A stretch of 64,000 nucleotides of DNA from CAZFHA01 sp964518595 (GTDB taxonomy: Bacteria > Bacillota > Clostridia > Saccharofermentanales > Saccharofermentanaceae), in NCBI GenBank assembly GCA_964518595.1, contig CAZFHA010000003.1:62001-126000 (forward strand), read 5' to 3'. The notes beneath the pieces are model-generated. The model worked only from the letters and a program-made list of their open reading frames with translations. It had not been told where the DNA came from and made no database searches. Position numbers and translations under genes: made by a program. Numbering within the stretch: the stretch's first letter is position 1; each line of letters opens with the position of its first letter. Positions 35,470 through 45,007 of the stretch are shown one piece after another.

Positions 35470-36336
35470 TCAGTTGTTTAGCAAATGCTCTGGGGTAGAA
35501 TTTGCTTTTATTTGTTCAGCATGTAAAATTGCCCCCAGGGCAACAATATTCTTTAAGTTACTGGTAATGCGAATCTCGCAGTCCTCCAGCAGCTCCGGCA
35601 TAGTTAGGCTCTTGACTGTTTTGACCATATTTTCAAAATAGCCTTTATAAGTAATTGTACTGCCGCCGAATACAACGATGTTGGGATTAAAGACACTGAT
35701 GAGATTGGAGATTGCCAGACCAAGATAAAAGGAAGAATTCGCAATAATTTCAGATATCTTGGGGTCATCAGTCTCAACTTTTTGTAAAATCTCCGAGATA
35801 GAAATGTCGGCAACCTTAATGATAGCTGACCCACTTGAAAGCTCATCTAAGGTTTTAGCTTCTCCCACTGTATTTAGCAGTCTTACCGAACCTAGTTCAC
35901 CAGCAAAACCATTGTTACCGGTAATAATACTTCCATTACTGAACAGGCCGCAAGCAATTCCTGTTCCCACCATTACCACAATTCCAGTATCTGTGGCCGC
36001 CATTTTAGATGTTTCAAATACCGTTGCCGCTCGCACGTCATTGATAATAAAGCATTCATATTCGGGAACTAAATCTGCGCCACAGGTATTAGTAAAGTTT
36101 GGTAAGACATCCGAAATTATAATTCTATCATTTTCAATCAATCCCGGTGCTGCAATAGCCACAGCCTCCGGCTTTTTTTCTAATTCGGCAATGAAATGAG
36201 TGATTTCTTCTCGGACATAACTAACAGTAGCATTCTTTCCAGTGGGAACTTGCTTCTCAATCAGCCTGCCATCTTCTGATTGATATAGCATATACATTTT
36301 TGTTCCGCCAATATCTATACCCAAATAATTCTTCAT
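35470..36336 (-). CDS. ROK family protein without zinc motif
   Basis: This 288-residue protein has the ROK phosphate loop DIGGTKMYM, an INDVRAATVFE catalytic region and GFAGELGSV. Unlike the kinase at 28.6 kb, it has no CGCGxxGC zinc site, and no N-terminal DNA-binding domain. The catalytic Asp (in INDVRA) appears retained, so it may be a kinase of a different subfamily. It is convergent with the DeoR gene with only 10 bp between the stops. Its sugar is unknown. Confidence 0.82.
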   Translation of the reverse strand: MKNYLGIDIGGTKMYMLYQSEDGRLIEKQVPTGKNATVSYVREEITHFIAELEKKPEAVAIAAPGLIENDRIIISDVLPNFTNTCGADLVPEYECFIINDVRAATVFETSKMAATDTGIVVMVGTGIACGLFSNGSIITGNNGFAGELGSVRLLNTVGEAKTLDELSSGSAIIKVADISISEILQKVETDDPKISEIIANSSFYLGLAISNLISVFNPNIVVFGGSTITYKGYFENMVKTVKSLTMPELLEDCEIRITSNLKNIVALGAILHAEQIKANSTPEHLLNN

Positions 36337-36622
36337 AAATGGTTCCCCTAATAGCTATTTTAGAATGTTATTGACACTAATTACAGCCATTATATCGGCC
36401 ATCGGATGAGATGGCAAATTAGCTTGTAAGTTCGCAAGGAAATCCTAACTATATTTTATCCGCTGGAAGAGAATGTTTAGTATTAGCGTTCTTCCCCCTA
36501 CTTGCCTATTAAGGGAAAAAAGGATAAAGTATCCCTATCCCATTAATTCATTAACCCTAAACCTAGCCCGTTCCTACCTGTTGGGGACAGGGACTTGGTT
36601 AAAAATTCCTAAGGAAGGTTAT

Positions 36623-37537
36623 ATGCTTGGAATAAAACTGAAAAAAAGTCAAAAATTAGAGATGCGCTCTAAACTCAAATATCTCTTCCTCTATCTGGCT
36701 GTATCCATTACCTATCTTGTGGTATACGAACTAGCAGTCACTTACAATCCCAACTTTAACGGGAACGACTTGGCAATGAACCTGCTATCAGAACTTCTGG
36801 GCATGTTTTTTACGGTTTACATTTTTGGTGAATATCTGATTATACGGAATCAGTCTATCCAAAACAAAAAAATTCCGGCCTTTATTAAGGAACTGGAGCA
36901 GTTCTTGACCCAAATAAATACGACATTTTCTAGCCTTCTTCCTGAAAAAAGGGAAACGATCTGGTCGGAATCCCTCTGGCAAGAAGAGCTTGCTCAGGTT
37001 GATCTTTCCAAGCAGGCTAAAAATGCTACGATTCCCATGCCCAACTACTTGTTTTTGACACTTCAAGGGGAAAGGCTTTTGAATCTTTGCCAGGATATTC
37101 AGCAACGCTATCAAGAGCTTTATGACGAAATAACCGAAGAGGCATTAAGCTGGTTTACCACGGAAAGCCGACTGCTTATAGGACTCACAGAAATGCAAAA
37201 AATTTATCCCGTCACGTCAAAAATCTATCCTGCTCTTGGCAATAAACTCGCCTCCTACTATCCCCTCCCTCAAGAAGAAGATTTTGAAAAAATAACTGAT
37301 CTGGAACAGCGTCTGCACCATTATCAAGAGAAACGGCGCCTATTGTCAAAGAAAAGGTATAAATATCGGGAACTTATTGCCACTCTAATCTTTATAAGCA
37401 TTCCTTACCTGGCCTATTTATATTTCATGCAGGGAGAAAGTCAAATGGGTTGGATCTTTTTGTCCATAACATTTCTTTATGGTCTCCTCTACCTTGTCCT
37501 GCTGTTTCGGAGTTGGAAGAAGAAATCCGTAGTTTAG
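36623..37537 (+). CDS. Membrane protein of unknown function
   Basis: This protein of about 304 residues has two N-terminal hydrophobic spans (LKYLFLYLAVSITYLVVYE and a second near 50), a helical soluble middle, and two C-terminal spans (IATLIFISIPYLAYLYF and a last one). The fold suggests a sensor-like or scaffold protein with an intracellular coiled-coil loop, but no domain is recognised. The ATG at 36623 follows AAGGAAGG; the frame is open upstream to 36473 without ribosome binding support. It is a monocistronic unit convergent with ddh. Confidence 0.6.
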   Translation: MLGIKLKKSQKLEMRSKLKYLFLYLAVSITYLVVYELAVTYNPNFNGNDLAMNLLSELLGMFFTVYIFGEYLIIRNQSIQNKKIPAFIKELEQFLTQINTTFSSLLPEKRETIWSESLWQEELAQVDLSKQAKNATIPMPNYLFLTLQGERLLNLCQDIQQRYQELYDEITEEALSWFTTESRLLIGLTEMQKIYPVTSKIYPALGNKLASYYPLPQEEDFEKITDLEQRLHHYQEKRRLLSKKRYKYRELIATLIFISIPYLAYLYFMQGESQMGWIFLSITFLYGLLYLVLLFRSWKKKSVV

Positions 37538-37639
37538 AGATGCGTATTTCTGAATGCAGCCTCCCATTTACCATTGACAGTCGCTTTTCAGCCTCATAGT
37601 TGTCAAAACCGACGCCACTAATAAATTAGACTGCAAAAT

Positions 37640-37676
37640 AAAACTGTCCCACTATCATCAGACAGTGGAACAGTTT
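37640..37676. terminator. Bidirectional terminator
   Basis: AAACTGTCCCACT pairs with AGTGGAACAGTTT around a short loop, with A/T-rich flanks on both sides. It separates the convergent membrane protein and ddh genes. Confidence 0.8.
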
Positions 37677-37711
37677 ATTATTGTCATTGTTTTATTGGAC
37701 AAACCCAGAAA

Positions 37712-38686
37712 TTACAAGAGCTCTTTTCTCAGCTCAGCACCGCTCTTAGGTGACAGATAGGCAAAGGGAATATCCAGAACCGTTATGGCACCTTTACGGC
37801 CTTCCTTGGCAAATCGCTGTACAGCTCTGGCACAAGCCACTAAGACACTGGCGGTAAACTCTGGATTGCTCTCCAAGGCCAGACGGAATTCAATTTGTTG
37901 ACGGGTGCCACTGCCAGTAACTCCAGCACGGAAAACACTGCCACCATGAGGCATACCGCTATGCTTAAGGGTAAATTCTTCTTCACTAATAAAGGTAACG
38001 GTGGTATGGTAATCGGCAAAATAATTTGGCATCGTGACAATAGTCTGGCGAATCTGCTCTTGATCTGCTCCCACTTCCGCTACTACATAGCAGACTCGGT
38101 CATGCCATTGGCTGGAAACGCCTTCCAAATCACCGCCACCACGAACCGTATCTAAAGCACTATCCTTTGGCACAGTGTATTGAACCGCCATCTTGACCCC
38201 GGGAATCCGGCGAATAGCGTCAGAATGACCCTGACTTACCCCTCTTCCCCAGAAAGTATAATCCTTACCCTCAGGCAAAACAGCCTGTCCCAGTAAACGA
38301 TTCAAAGAAAATAAGCCAGGGTCCCAGCCACTGGAGATTAGGCTCACATGACCATTTTTGCTTGCAACTTCGTCTACCTTTTCAAAATATTCAGGAATAC
38401 GTGCATGGGTATCAAAGCTATCTACCGTATTAAATAAAGCTGCAACTTCAGGCCCCTGATGCTCTAAATCCGTAGCCGATCCGCCACATAAAATCATTAC
38501 ATCTACTTGGCTTTGGTAAGAGGCCAGCTCTTCCATTGCGACGGCTTTAGCGCCGGTCTTTAGGCTTTCTGGATTACGGCGGGTAAATACTGCCACCAGT
38601 TCCATATCTGCATTCTGTCCTAAGGCCTTTTCTACGCCCTTTCCCAGATTTCCATAACCAATAATTCCGACTTTGATCTTATTCAT
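37712..38686 (-). CDS. ddh: meso-Diaminopimelate dehydrogenase
   Basis: This 324-residue NADPH-dependent enzyme makes meso-diaminopimelate in one step from tetrahydrodipicolinate, ammonia and NADPH, bypassing the acylated intermediates. The Rossmann motif is GIIGYGNLGKGVE. Other family blocks are LCGGSATDLEHQGPE, SSGWDPGLFSLNRL and WGRGVSQGHSDA, which contain the substrate-binding residues. Length is as expected. AAGGAG precedes the ATG. It is a single-gene unit. Confidence 0.96.
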   Translation of the reverse strand: MNKIKVGIIGYGNLGKGVEKALGQNADMELVAVFTRRNPESLKTGAKAVAMEELASYQSQVDVMILCGGSATDLEHQGPEVAALFNTVDSFDTHARIPEYFEKVDEVASKNGHVSLISSGWDPGLFSLNRLLGQAVLPEGKDYTFWGRGVSQGHSDAIRRIPGVKMAVQYTVPKDSALDTVRGGGDLEGVSSQWHDRVCYVVAEVGADQEQIRQTIVTMPNYFADYHTTVTFISEEEFTLKHSGMPHGGSVFRAGVTGSGTRQQIEFRLALESNPEFTASVLVACARAVQRFAKEGRKGAITVLDIPFAYLSPKSGAELRKELL

Positions 38687-38746
38687 GGCTTTCTCCTTGC
38701 TCTATCTAAAATTTTATTCTCAGAAGCTATTCTGTTTACTCTATCT

Positions 38747-38776
38747 ATTAAACTCCTAAACCCTCTACCCTGTCAA
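38747..38776 (-). promoter_or_regulatory. Probable promoter of ddh
   Basis: On the minus strand TTGACA (38771-38776) and TTTAAT (38747-38752) are separated by 18 bp, about 60 bp upstream of ddh. The region from here to 38998 shows no gene. Confidence 0.5.
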
Positions 38777-38998
38777 CAATTTTTGCAAGTTGAAAGGTTA
38801 CAACTTTCATTTTATCAAATTAGCAGATATGCTATTTGATTAGAATTCGGCTTTGAATCGGGTGTATTGAGAGGACGTGTCCTAATCAAGACCAAGGATC
38901 ACAATGTGAAAATAAAAGCCAAGGCCAGAATCCCTATCAGCAAAGATAGGAGACAGGATCGACCGAACCGATAATCTTTGTAACAACTTCTGAATCAC

Positions 38999-39232
38999 CT
39001 AAGCGGTGGTATATCTCACTGCGTTTTTGTAAGTTCTCTCGAAAATCAACGCTTTGTCTATAAGTGCTGATACAGCTTGTAAGTAAATCTCTTCCAGAAG
39101 TGATCTATTCCCCTCTGCTTCTATGCCCTCGTAGAAAGCAATGACAAGGCGATGAAATTGATGATCGTTGTCCCAACTACTTATCGCTTCGTTATAACGT
39201 GGCATCAATCTTGTGAAGTTCATTAAAGACAC
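38999..39232 (-). CDS. Unidentified 77-residue ORF, possibly a fragment
   Basis: The product is helical with no recognised motif (for example DNDHQFHRLVIAFYEGIEAE). It has some likeness to the C-terminal helices of GntR-type effector domains, but too little to assign. It overlaps the gene remnants on the other strand and may be a decayed fragment or a chance frame. Confidence 0.2.
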   Translation of the reverse strand: MSLMNFTRLMPRYNEAISSWDNDHQFHRLVIAFYEGIEAEGNRSLLEEIYLQAVSALIDKALIFERTYKNAVRYTTA

Positions 39233-39570
39233 TCCTCCTCAAATTATTGTGGTGGTTATTAGCGGTCACGATGATTTTGAATTGGTCCTAAGTGCCTTCC
39301 TCTATGGAAATGTGTCTTTGTATAATGTAAGTCTTGATTTACCTTTTGCACAAGGAAGATGGTGTGCTGCTAATGGTGTGAATACCATTAAGACTCTATC
39401 TGACTATAGTGACAGAAACTTCGGCTTAGCAACAGGAACCTTCATCGAAGGACTTTCAATACTAACTCGTTCCGTCTTTATTGTAGATGAGGCCAATTCA
39501 GTATGTACCTGAAGTAACACATGAGCCTGATTACGATGCCGTCTATGCTAAATTAGCTGAGTTTAAGTAG
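39198..39570 (+). pseudogene. Chimeric remnant: response regulator piece joined to thiol peroxidase piece
   Basis: Two unrelated gene pieces share one frame. The first reads GINLVKFIKDTPPQ then VVVISGHDDFE, which is the receiver-domain strand typical of YesN-type response regulators. From about 39315 the frame continues as NVSLDLPFAQGRWCAANG and TLSDYSDRNFGLATG, the C-terminal half of thiol peroxidase Tpx. A frameshift near 39500 moves the last part (YVPEVTHEPDYDAVYAKL) into another frame. No start and no peroxidatic Cys region is present. Both genes are broken. Confidence 0.75.
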
Positions 39571-39596
39571 TAAATTTACAACGATTCATGAAAGAT

Positions 39597-39637
39597 AAAA
39601 ACCTGATGTTCCTTAGAAATAAAGAGCATCAGGTTTT
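39597..39637. terminator. Terminator at end of glycosidase operon
   Basis: AAAACCTGATG pairs with CATCAGGTTTT, with T runs on both strands. It ends the minus-strand glycosidase operon and may be the original tpx terminator. Confidence 0.8.
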
Positions 39638-39659
39638 TTGTTGTTCAAATAAGATTAGG

Positions 39660-42600
39660 CTATCGTTTAATATAGATTGGACCAAACAGTCCGTAGGGAT
39701 GAAGTACTAGATCCTCTGTAAAATAATCTCCCTGTGTCCTAAAATCTCGCCAGTCGATTCGACTACAGCAGGTGTATTTTTGATGAAGTGGACCGAACAA
39801 GTTACGGTTACTGCCCACGACCTCAATCTCCAATTGATTCTCCCCTTGATTTAGCTGTAGAGGAATGCCATCTGCAGCTTGCCAAGGAATATATCTTACC
39901 TCTCCTCCATTGACTTTTATAACAATAGTCATAGCACTAAAGTTACCAAGACATAGATACCCCTGCTCACGATCACTATTAAACCTAAATTGGTAGATCA
40001 TGCTACCTGCATAATTGGGATATCCTTGCAAGCACCAATCCCCTAGATGAAGGGTGAGGGGCTCTGAGACAATATGCCGCTTCATGTCGACCCCAAAATC
40101 CCCACATAAGTAGATATCCTCCAGCTCCATATCATGAGTATAAGTGATCTCAAACTCCAAAGAGTTAAGCCCCTCATGTACACCATCTAGCTTGATCTGC
40201 TGAATGGCTTTATCCAGAAGATACTCACCACGCTCTGTGCAAGGCTTCCCGTTGCAGAATACACGCATATGTTCACTTTCTTCAATGGCAATAGATAGTG
40301 GCGATGACGGCATCGTGTCTACTGTAAATTCGAATCTCATGAAGAGATGAACTACTTGCTTTTGTTCCCTAATCCACGTATAGCGCATAGGCATTCCATT
40401 ACCATATACCTGCATGAATCCTGCTTGTTCCCGCACCTGTTTTTGGACTTGCCAGACTTGCATTGGTTCACTCCATGGGCTGTCGGTTCCTATTTTGTAC
40501 CTACAGGTATCTAACACCAAGGTATTCGCCATGGTACGATTAAATGCAGCGTAAGGCTCTAAGCACGCAATGACCGGCTTTGATTCATGTGGATCATGAT
40601 ATGGCGGACGAACTTCTTCATAGGTCTCCTCTACTGTGCCGTCAATCCAATAGGCGCAACTATCTTTGGCAGCAAAACTTGTGTAGAAACATCGATTCTT
40701 ATCTCGAGCAATTGGACTTTGCTCTCCTGTGAGGAGATCTAATTGATACACTTGTCCCGGCAAATCGAATCTAGCCAAGCAAGTTACAGCACTAGACTTA
40801 TTGTTCACCACCGTTACTAGATGTCCACCCTCTACCTCCCGTAAGGCTACCAATAATGCAGCACATTGCATGGTCTCAATATCCGTGAAATTTACCTTGC
40901 GAAAAGCTTTAGCTATGGTTATAGCTTCTGAATACCCCGGAACAATTTCTGCATCCCCAAATAGTTGAGAACATCTCTCACTGATCTGCCCTTCTAACAG
41001 TGCAGGTAATGCATTAACCCAGATGACACGTCCACCACCATCTACAAACTCACGCAGTAGCTTCAGTGTAGAATCAAATAGACTTCGCACCTTGGGTACA
41101 ATTACTAGTTCATATTCGCTGTAATTCACCCGTAGCTTCCCTTCATGGGTACTGCCATATTCACTCAAGATGATTTCATCTCCATAATCGTAATCACACT
41201 GAGCCTGTGACAACGCCCTAGAAAACATATTAAAGTCTGCGTACTTTTCATTTAGTCCCAGAATGTGAGGATCTGTCCAGCCTATATTTGCATCGAAATT
41301 GCCTAGATTCTCATCCGGATGACTTCCGCACTCGGTCCAGACACTGCTTTGAGGGTGAATAACAAGAATCGGACGATGCACAGTCCCGGCAGATGTAAGC
41401 AAAGATAGACGAGCGCAATACTCTTCCAGAACAGCAGCATGACGCCACCAATCACTCTGATAGTTAAAAAATGGCGGATAATCTCTCTTGCGTAGCCCCT
41501 TAATTGAGTAAGGAGCCAAATGTTCGCAGCGGCTATGAATACCCAGCACACTTTGCCAGTCCCACAACCACTTCTGTCCTTCGAAGCTAAACGCCCACCC
41601 AGTACAGCCATTGGTCTCGCTTACCGTAGTGCGCCCAAACTGATTGGCAACACTGGAGGCCTGCTTAACGGTCACATATTCTTCGGTCTGCTCCCCAAGA
41701 AGATCCATGCCCGGCACATGCAAATATCGCATATGGGGCATCACCGCTCCACAGACTCGTGCCTGATACCCCAATCCATTCTCAAAAAGCAAGTGCCCAC
41801 TGGACTTGACACCATAATTCTCACACCAATCATATATTTGCTTAAAATAACTTTCACTAAAATGCTCTGTTAATGTACGCCAGTAGTCATGCCTTATTAT
41901 GGAGGAAGAAGAACCTTCAAAAAAAAGATATAGTAATTGGGGAATAATATCATATCCACGCCTTGCCATAAAGACAGCTTCAAACCCAGGCGTCCATGGA
42001 AGCCATGGACGCCCTTTGGTAAAGAAAGAGAAGAAATCAGCAAAATTAGGCTCGTCCGTGAAAAACCCTGCAACTTTTCCTTCAATCGTCCCCCCAAAGG
42101 CTTGGCGATATGCTTCATGTGTAATATTCAAAAACGAGTTTACACTATCCGGATTAAGATTATCCGCCGGTGGATTCCCGTTGTACCAGTCATGAGCACT
42201 ACTCTGTTCTACTCTGATTGTAATGGGCACTCCCATGCTACTTGTAATAGGGTAAAGGGCATGAAGTGTAGCATCTTCAATGTCTGCTTTATACAAGAAG
42301 TCCCCATCATGAACACCGACTCCAAGGGTAATAGCCGTAGCGGCAAATTGAGGGTACTTGCCTGTGACTTGTCCCCCGGCCATCCCGGAGGGCCACTTAT
42401 CTTCATCGTAGATCCATGGTATTAGGCCAATATCCTCTCCTTTTTGAGCAAGAGCGGTCACAAGCTCCAGCCACTTATCTGACAAATACTCTGTCTCAAG
42501 GCCTTCTCTGGAGTGCATAAAGAACCCACCAAATCCCTTACGCTTAAAGTCCTCTGCCTGAAGCTCCAATTCTTTTTGATCCAAATCTCCATTCCATGCC

Positions 42601-42668
42601 CAGAACAACATGCCTCTGTGCTCTGGTGATGGGGATCGGAATTGTTCCATTAATGCTTTGTTATTCAT
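39660..42668 (-). CDS. Glycoside hydrolase, GH106-like (alpha-L-rhamnosidase type)
   Basis: This 1002-residue cytosolic or surface-retained protein has no signal peptide. The start, RSPSPEHRGMLFWAWNGDL, and the GGFFMHSREGLETEYLSDKW block at about residues 47-67 are typical of a large clostridial family often grouped with GH106 rhamnosidases. IPWIYDEDKWPSGMAGG and FFTDEPNF are further conserved acidic stretches. The C-terminal third looks like a beta-sandwich sugar-binding domain. It overlaps the upstream gene by 8 bp and has GAGGAG as ribosome binding site. Substrate linkage is unproven. Confidence 0.72.
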   Translation of the reverse strand: MNNKALMEQFRSPSPEHRGMLFWAWNGDLDQKELELQAEDFKRKGFGGFFMHSREGLETEYLSDKWLELVTALAQKGEDIGLIPWIYDEDKWPSGMAGGQVTGKYPQFAATAITLGVGVHDGDFLYKADIEDATLHALYPITSSMGVPITIRVEQSSAHDWYNGNPPADNLNPDSVNSFLNITHEAYRQAFGGTIEGKVAGFFTDEPNFADFFSFFTKGRPWLPWTPGFEAVFMARRGYDIIPQLLYLFFEGSSSSIIRHDYWRTLTEHFSESYFKQIYDWCENYGVKSSGHLLFENGLGYQARVCGAVMPHMRYLHVPGMDLLGEQTEEYVTVKQASSVANQFGRTTVSETNGCTGWAFSFEGQKWLWDWQSVLGIHSRCEHLAPYSIKGLRKRDYPPFFNYQSDWWRHAAVLEEYCARLSLLTSAGTVHRPILVIHPQSSVWTECGSHPDENLGNFDANIGWTDPHILGLNEKYADFNMFSRALSQAQCDYDYGDEIILSEYGSTHEGKLRVNYSEYELVIVPKVRSLFDSTLKLLREFVDGGGRVIWVNALPALLEGQISERCSQLFGDAEIVPGYSEAITIAKAFRKVNFTDIETMQCAALLVALREVEGGHLVTVVNNKSSAVTCLARFDLPGQVYQLDLLTGEQSPIARDKNRCFYTSFAAKDSCAYWIDGTVEETYEEVRPPYHDPHESKPVIACLEPYAAFNRTMANTLVLDTCRYKIGTDSPWSEPMQVWQVQKQVREQAGFMQVYGNGMPMRYTWIREQKQVVHLFMRFEFTVDTMPSSPLSIAIEESEHMRVFCNGKPCTERGEYLLDKAIQQIKLDGVHEGLNSLEFEITYTHDMELEDIYLCGDFGVDMKRHIVSEPLTLHLGDWCLQGYPNYAGSMIYQFRFNSDREQGYLCLGNFSAMTIVIKVNGGEVRYIPWQAADGIPLQLNQGENQLEIEVVGSNRNLFGPLHQKYTCCSRIDWRDFRTQGDYFTEDLVLHPYGLFGPIYIKR

Positions 42669-44916
42669 GTCGATTCTCCTCTAAATAATTTATGATGTCT
42701 CTCCTACGTTCCGGTGGTGTAATATTTAGATGTACAAGTACTTTATTTCTAAGCGTAGCTTCCACTACGGTGTTGTTAGGTGCAAACAGCTTGAAATCCA
42801 CATCACAATTAATATCCCAGCAGGGGAACAACAGGATTTTATCTTGGTATGTCTGCATCAACATCTCCTGTAATTGGAGGCTTCCACTTCCCAGCCAGTT
42901 CATATCCGGAGTCCAATCCCATCCAGGCCCGAAAAACGCCGGAAACCGTCTTCCGGAATCCGACATCTTATGAATCAAGAAACGAGACGCTTCCTCTATC
43001 ATCCCAAGCCGGGCGTATTGCAAGCCTATATGTTGCCAGCTTGATGTGCCGGTTTGTTGATCATCTTCTAGTGTCAGATGTATTGTATTTATGGCTACCT
43101 TAACACCTTGGCTTAGCAAGGTAATTCTCTCAAAGGGAAACACCGGATATAGCTGGGGAATCTCCACATTATGAATGGGTGAAGGCGCCAATGAAGGTAG
43201 AAATACTTTATTACCATCCACCTCTCCCAATGGCAAAGGTGGCACTAGCGTCAACAGATGACTCCAATATTCTCTCTGCCGGGATGTAATATCTCTTAAT
43301 TCTAATAAGGCTTCCAGAACTCCGGACAATGCGGCAATTCCATCTGCCGGATTATCCACAGGGTGATAACTCTCCAAAGCATTGGCAGGTGACATCCGCA
43401 TCTTGCCGGACTCATCCAATTCTTGGTAGAATGCCGGATAGACCTCCACCACTTCTTCTATAAACGCCATGTAGCGCTGAATACTCCGACCTGAATAATG
43501 ATGGTATTTGAGAATCATCCAAGCAATTTCCAAAGGATTGGAGAATATATATCTTATCTGCTCCACAGGCCAGCCGGTGGTGTTATCCCAGCCGGAATCA
43601 CAAGTGCAACATAATCCATAAGATGTCAATTGCTCCGGAAAAACCGCACCATGCATATATAGTAATGTCTCTGTGCGAAGCTTAGCATTGGGCAGTAGAT
43701 TCATGTAGAAATCAAAGAATGTTTCCATGAATATATGGTCGCCACTTTTGAGCATATACCAGTATAAGAATCGCTGGTTCTGAGTAGTGTAGGTTCCTCC
43801 ACTCCATCGTCGATAGTCCGGATCATATTTGTAATACGAATCCTCCAAACTACCATCTGACGCGGGGAAAATATGATTGGGATGGTTACCACTTAGCAGA
43901 ACTGCTTCTGGATCAAATGTGAAGAGTCCTCCATTAAACTTAGAGGGTAAGGAACTCTTGTGTGAGCATCCTTGCATATAACGAAACAACTGGTAATTTC
44001 GCCCTACCTGCCAGAGTTCACTTGACGGATCTTCTATATAAATGTGGCTTAGATTCCAATACTCTTCCCATTCTTTGGCTGTGTCTTCGTGGGATTCAGT
44101 TGAAGTCCCCTTGGCACGCAGATGCTTCTCCCAAGAATCCGCTGTAGCGTATCTACCGGTATGTAGGAGAATATAAATATTTTGGGAGCACACAGGCGCA
44201 GATGTCCGGTAATTATAAGACATACATGGTGTGGACATATACTGCTCTTGTGTACAGCCACAATACTGCATATCCCCCCACAGGATGACTCCACCGGTTA
44301 TCAAATCCTTCTGTGGATTCATCATCAAAGCTTTAACTTTTCCAAGACCTTGGGCATCCATCTCTTTGTCAAAAGACAAATCGCTATTATCATTATGATG
44401 GTAGAACAGAACTTCATCCTGCTTGGGGAGCAGGATGTCTTTGTGAAAGGTCACAGTACCCGGATACCCCCATACCTCCTTGGCACCAAAGAGCTCATAA
44501 TCATGGGAATCTACCACCCTATCCTTATAACGCCAACTATCATAGGAAGCTTTAATATGTACAGGCGAAGTGGAAGCAAATTCTATGTGAACAGCAGATC
44601 TCGTCCGACTAGCCCACAACTTAATCGTGGCACTATCATTCCCATAAGTGCTTTCAATGAAGACACTGCCATCCGGCAGGTTTAATGTTTGGCGAAAAGT
44701 ATCGGCAAAAATATTTGGCGTAAATCGAAGACTTAACCGACCTTGTTTTAAGAGTCGATTATTCTCATCAAATCCACCGTTTTGTTGAAAGTATAGATAG
44801 ACAATGTTGTTCTCCACCCACACATTACATCCTGTATCGTACCCACCAAAGGGCATTGAGTCACCGGAATGATTGCACTGGGAAGTATAAACTACATTGT
44901 AGGCTGATATATCCAT
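42661..44916 (-). CDS. DUF5703-like glycosidase with (alpha/alpha)6 character
   Basis: This 751-residue protein has no signal peptide. Its N-terminal block (YNVVYTSQCNHSGDSMPFGG then NVWVENNIVYLYFQQNGGFD) matches the DUF5703 pattern, which precedes an alpha-helical barrel resembling GH95 fucosidases. The barrel region has FPASDGSLEDSYYKY and DSGWDNTTGW. I infer a retaining or inverting exo-glycosidase acting after import or at the surface. AGGAGATG precedes the ATG. It is the second gene of the operon headed by the large fucosidase-like surface protein, so the products probably degrade the same glycan. Confidence 0.6.
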   Translation of the reverse strand: MDISAYNVVYTSQCNHSGDSMPFGGYDTGCNVWVENNIVYLYFQQNGGFDENNRLLKQGRLSLRFTPNIFADTFRQTLNLPDGSVFIESTYGNDSATIKLWASRTRSAVHIEFASTSPVHIKASYDSWRYKDRVVDSHDYELFGAKEVWGYPGTVTFHKDILLPKQDEVLFYHHNDNSDLSFDKEMDAQGLGKVKALMMNPQKDLITGGVILWGDMQYCGCTQEQYMSTPCMSYNYRTSAPVCSQNIYILLHTGRYATADSWEKHLRAKGTSTESHEDTAKEWEEYWNLSHIYIEDPSSELWQVGRNYQLFRYMQGCSHKSSLPSKFNGGLFTFDPEAVLLSGNHPNHIFPASDGSLEDSYYKYDPDYRRWSGGTYTTQNQRFLYWYMLKSGDHIFMETFFDFYMNLLPNAKLRTETLLYMHGAVFPEQLTSYGLCCTCDSGWDNTTGWPVEQIRYIFSNPLEIAWMILKYHHYSGRSIQRYMAFIEEVVEVYPAFYQELDESGKMRMSPANALESYHPVDNPADGIAALSGVLEALLELRDITSRQREYWSHLLTLVPPLPLGEVDGNKVFLPSLAPSPIHNVEIPQLYPVFPFERITLLSQGVKVAINTIHLTLEDDQQTGTSSWQHIGLQYARLGMIEEASRFLIHKMSDSGRRFPAFFGPGWDWTPDMNWLGSGSLQLQEMLMQTYQDKILLFPCWDINCDVDFKLFAPNNTVVEATLRNKVLVHLNITPPERRRDIINYLEENRHE

Positions 44917-44955
44917 TTACATCTCCTAATGAAGCACATAATCTTTACGGATAAA

Positions 44956-44981
44956 CTCCCTCGACTTTTCCGTCGAGGGAG
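44956..44981 (-). terminator. Hairpin between large surface enzyme and downstream glycosidase
   Basis: CTCCCTCGAC pairs perfectly with GTCGAGGGAG, followed on the minus strand by TTTATCC. It probably reduces, rather than blocks, read-through into the two intracellular glycosidases. Confidence 0.65.
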
Positions 44982-45007
44982 CTCATCACACATATTGTTT
45001 TTTGATT

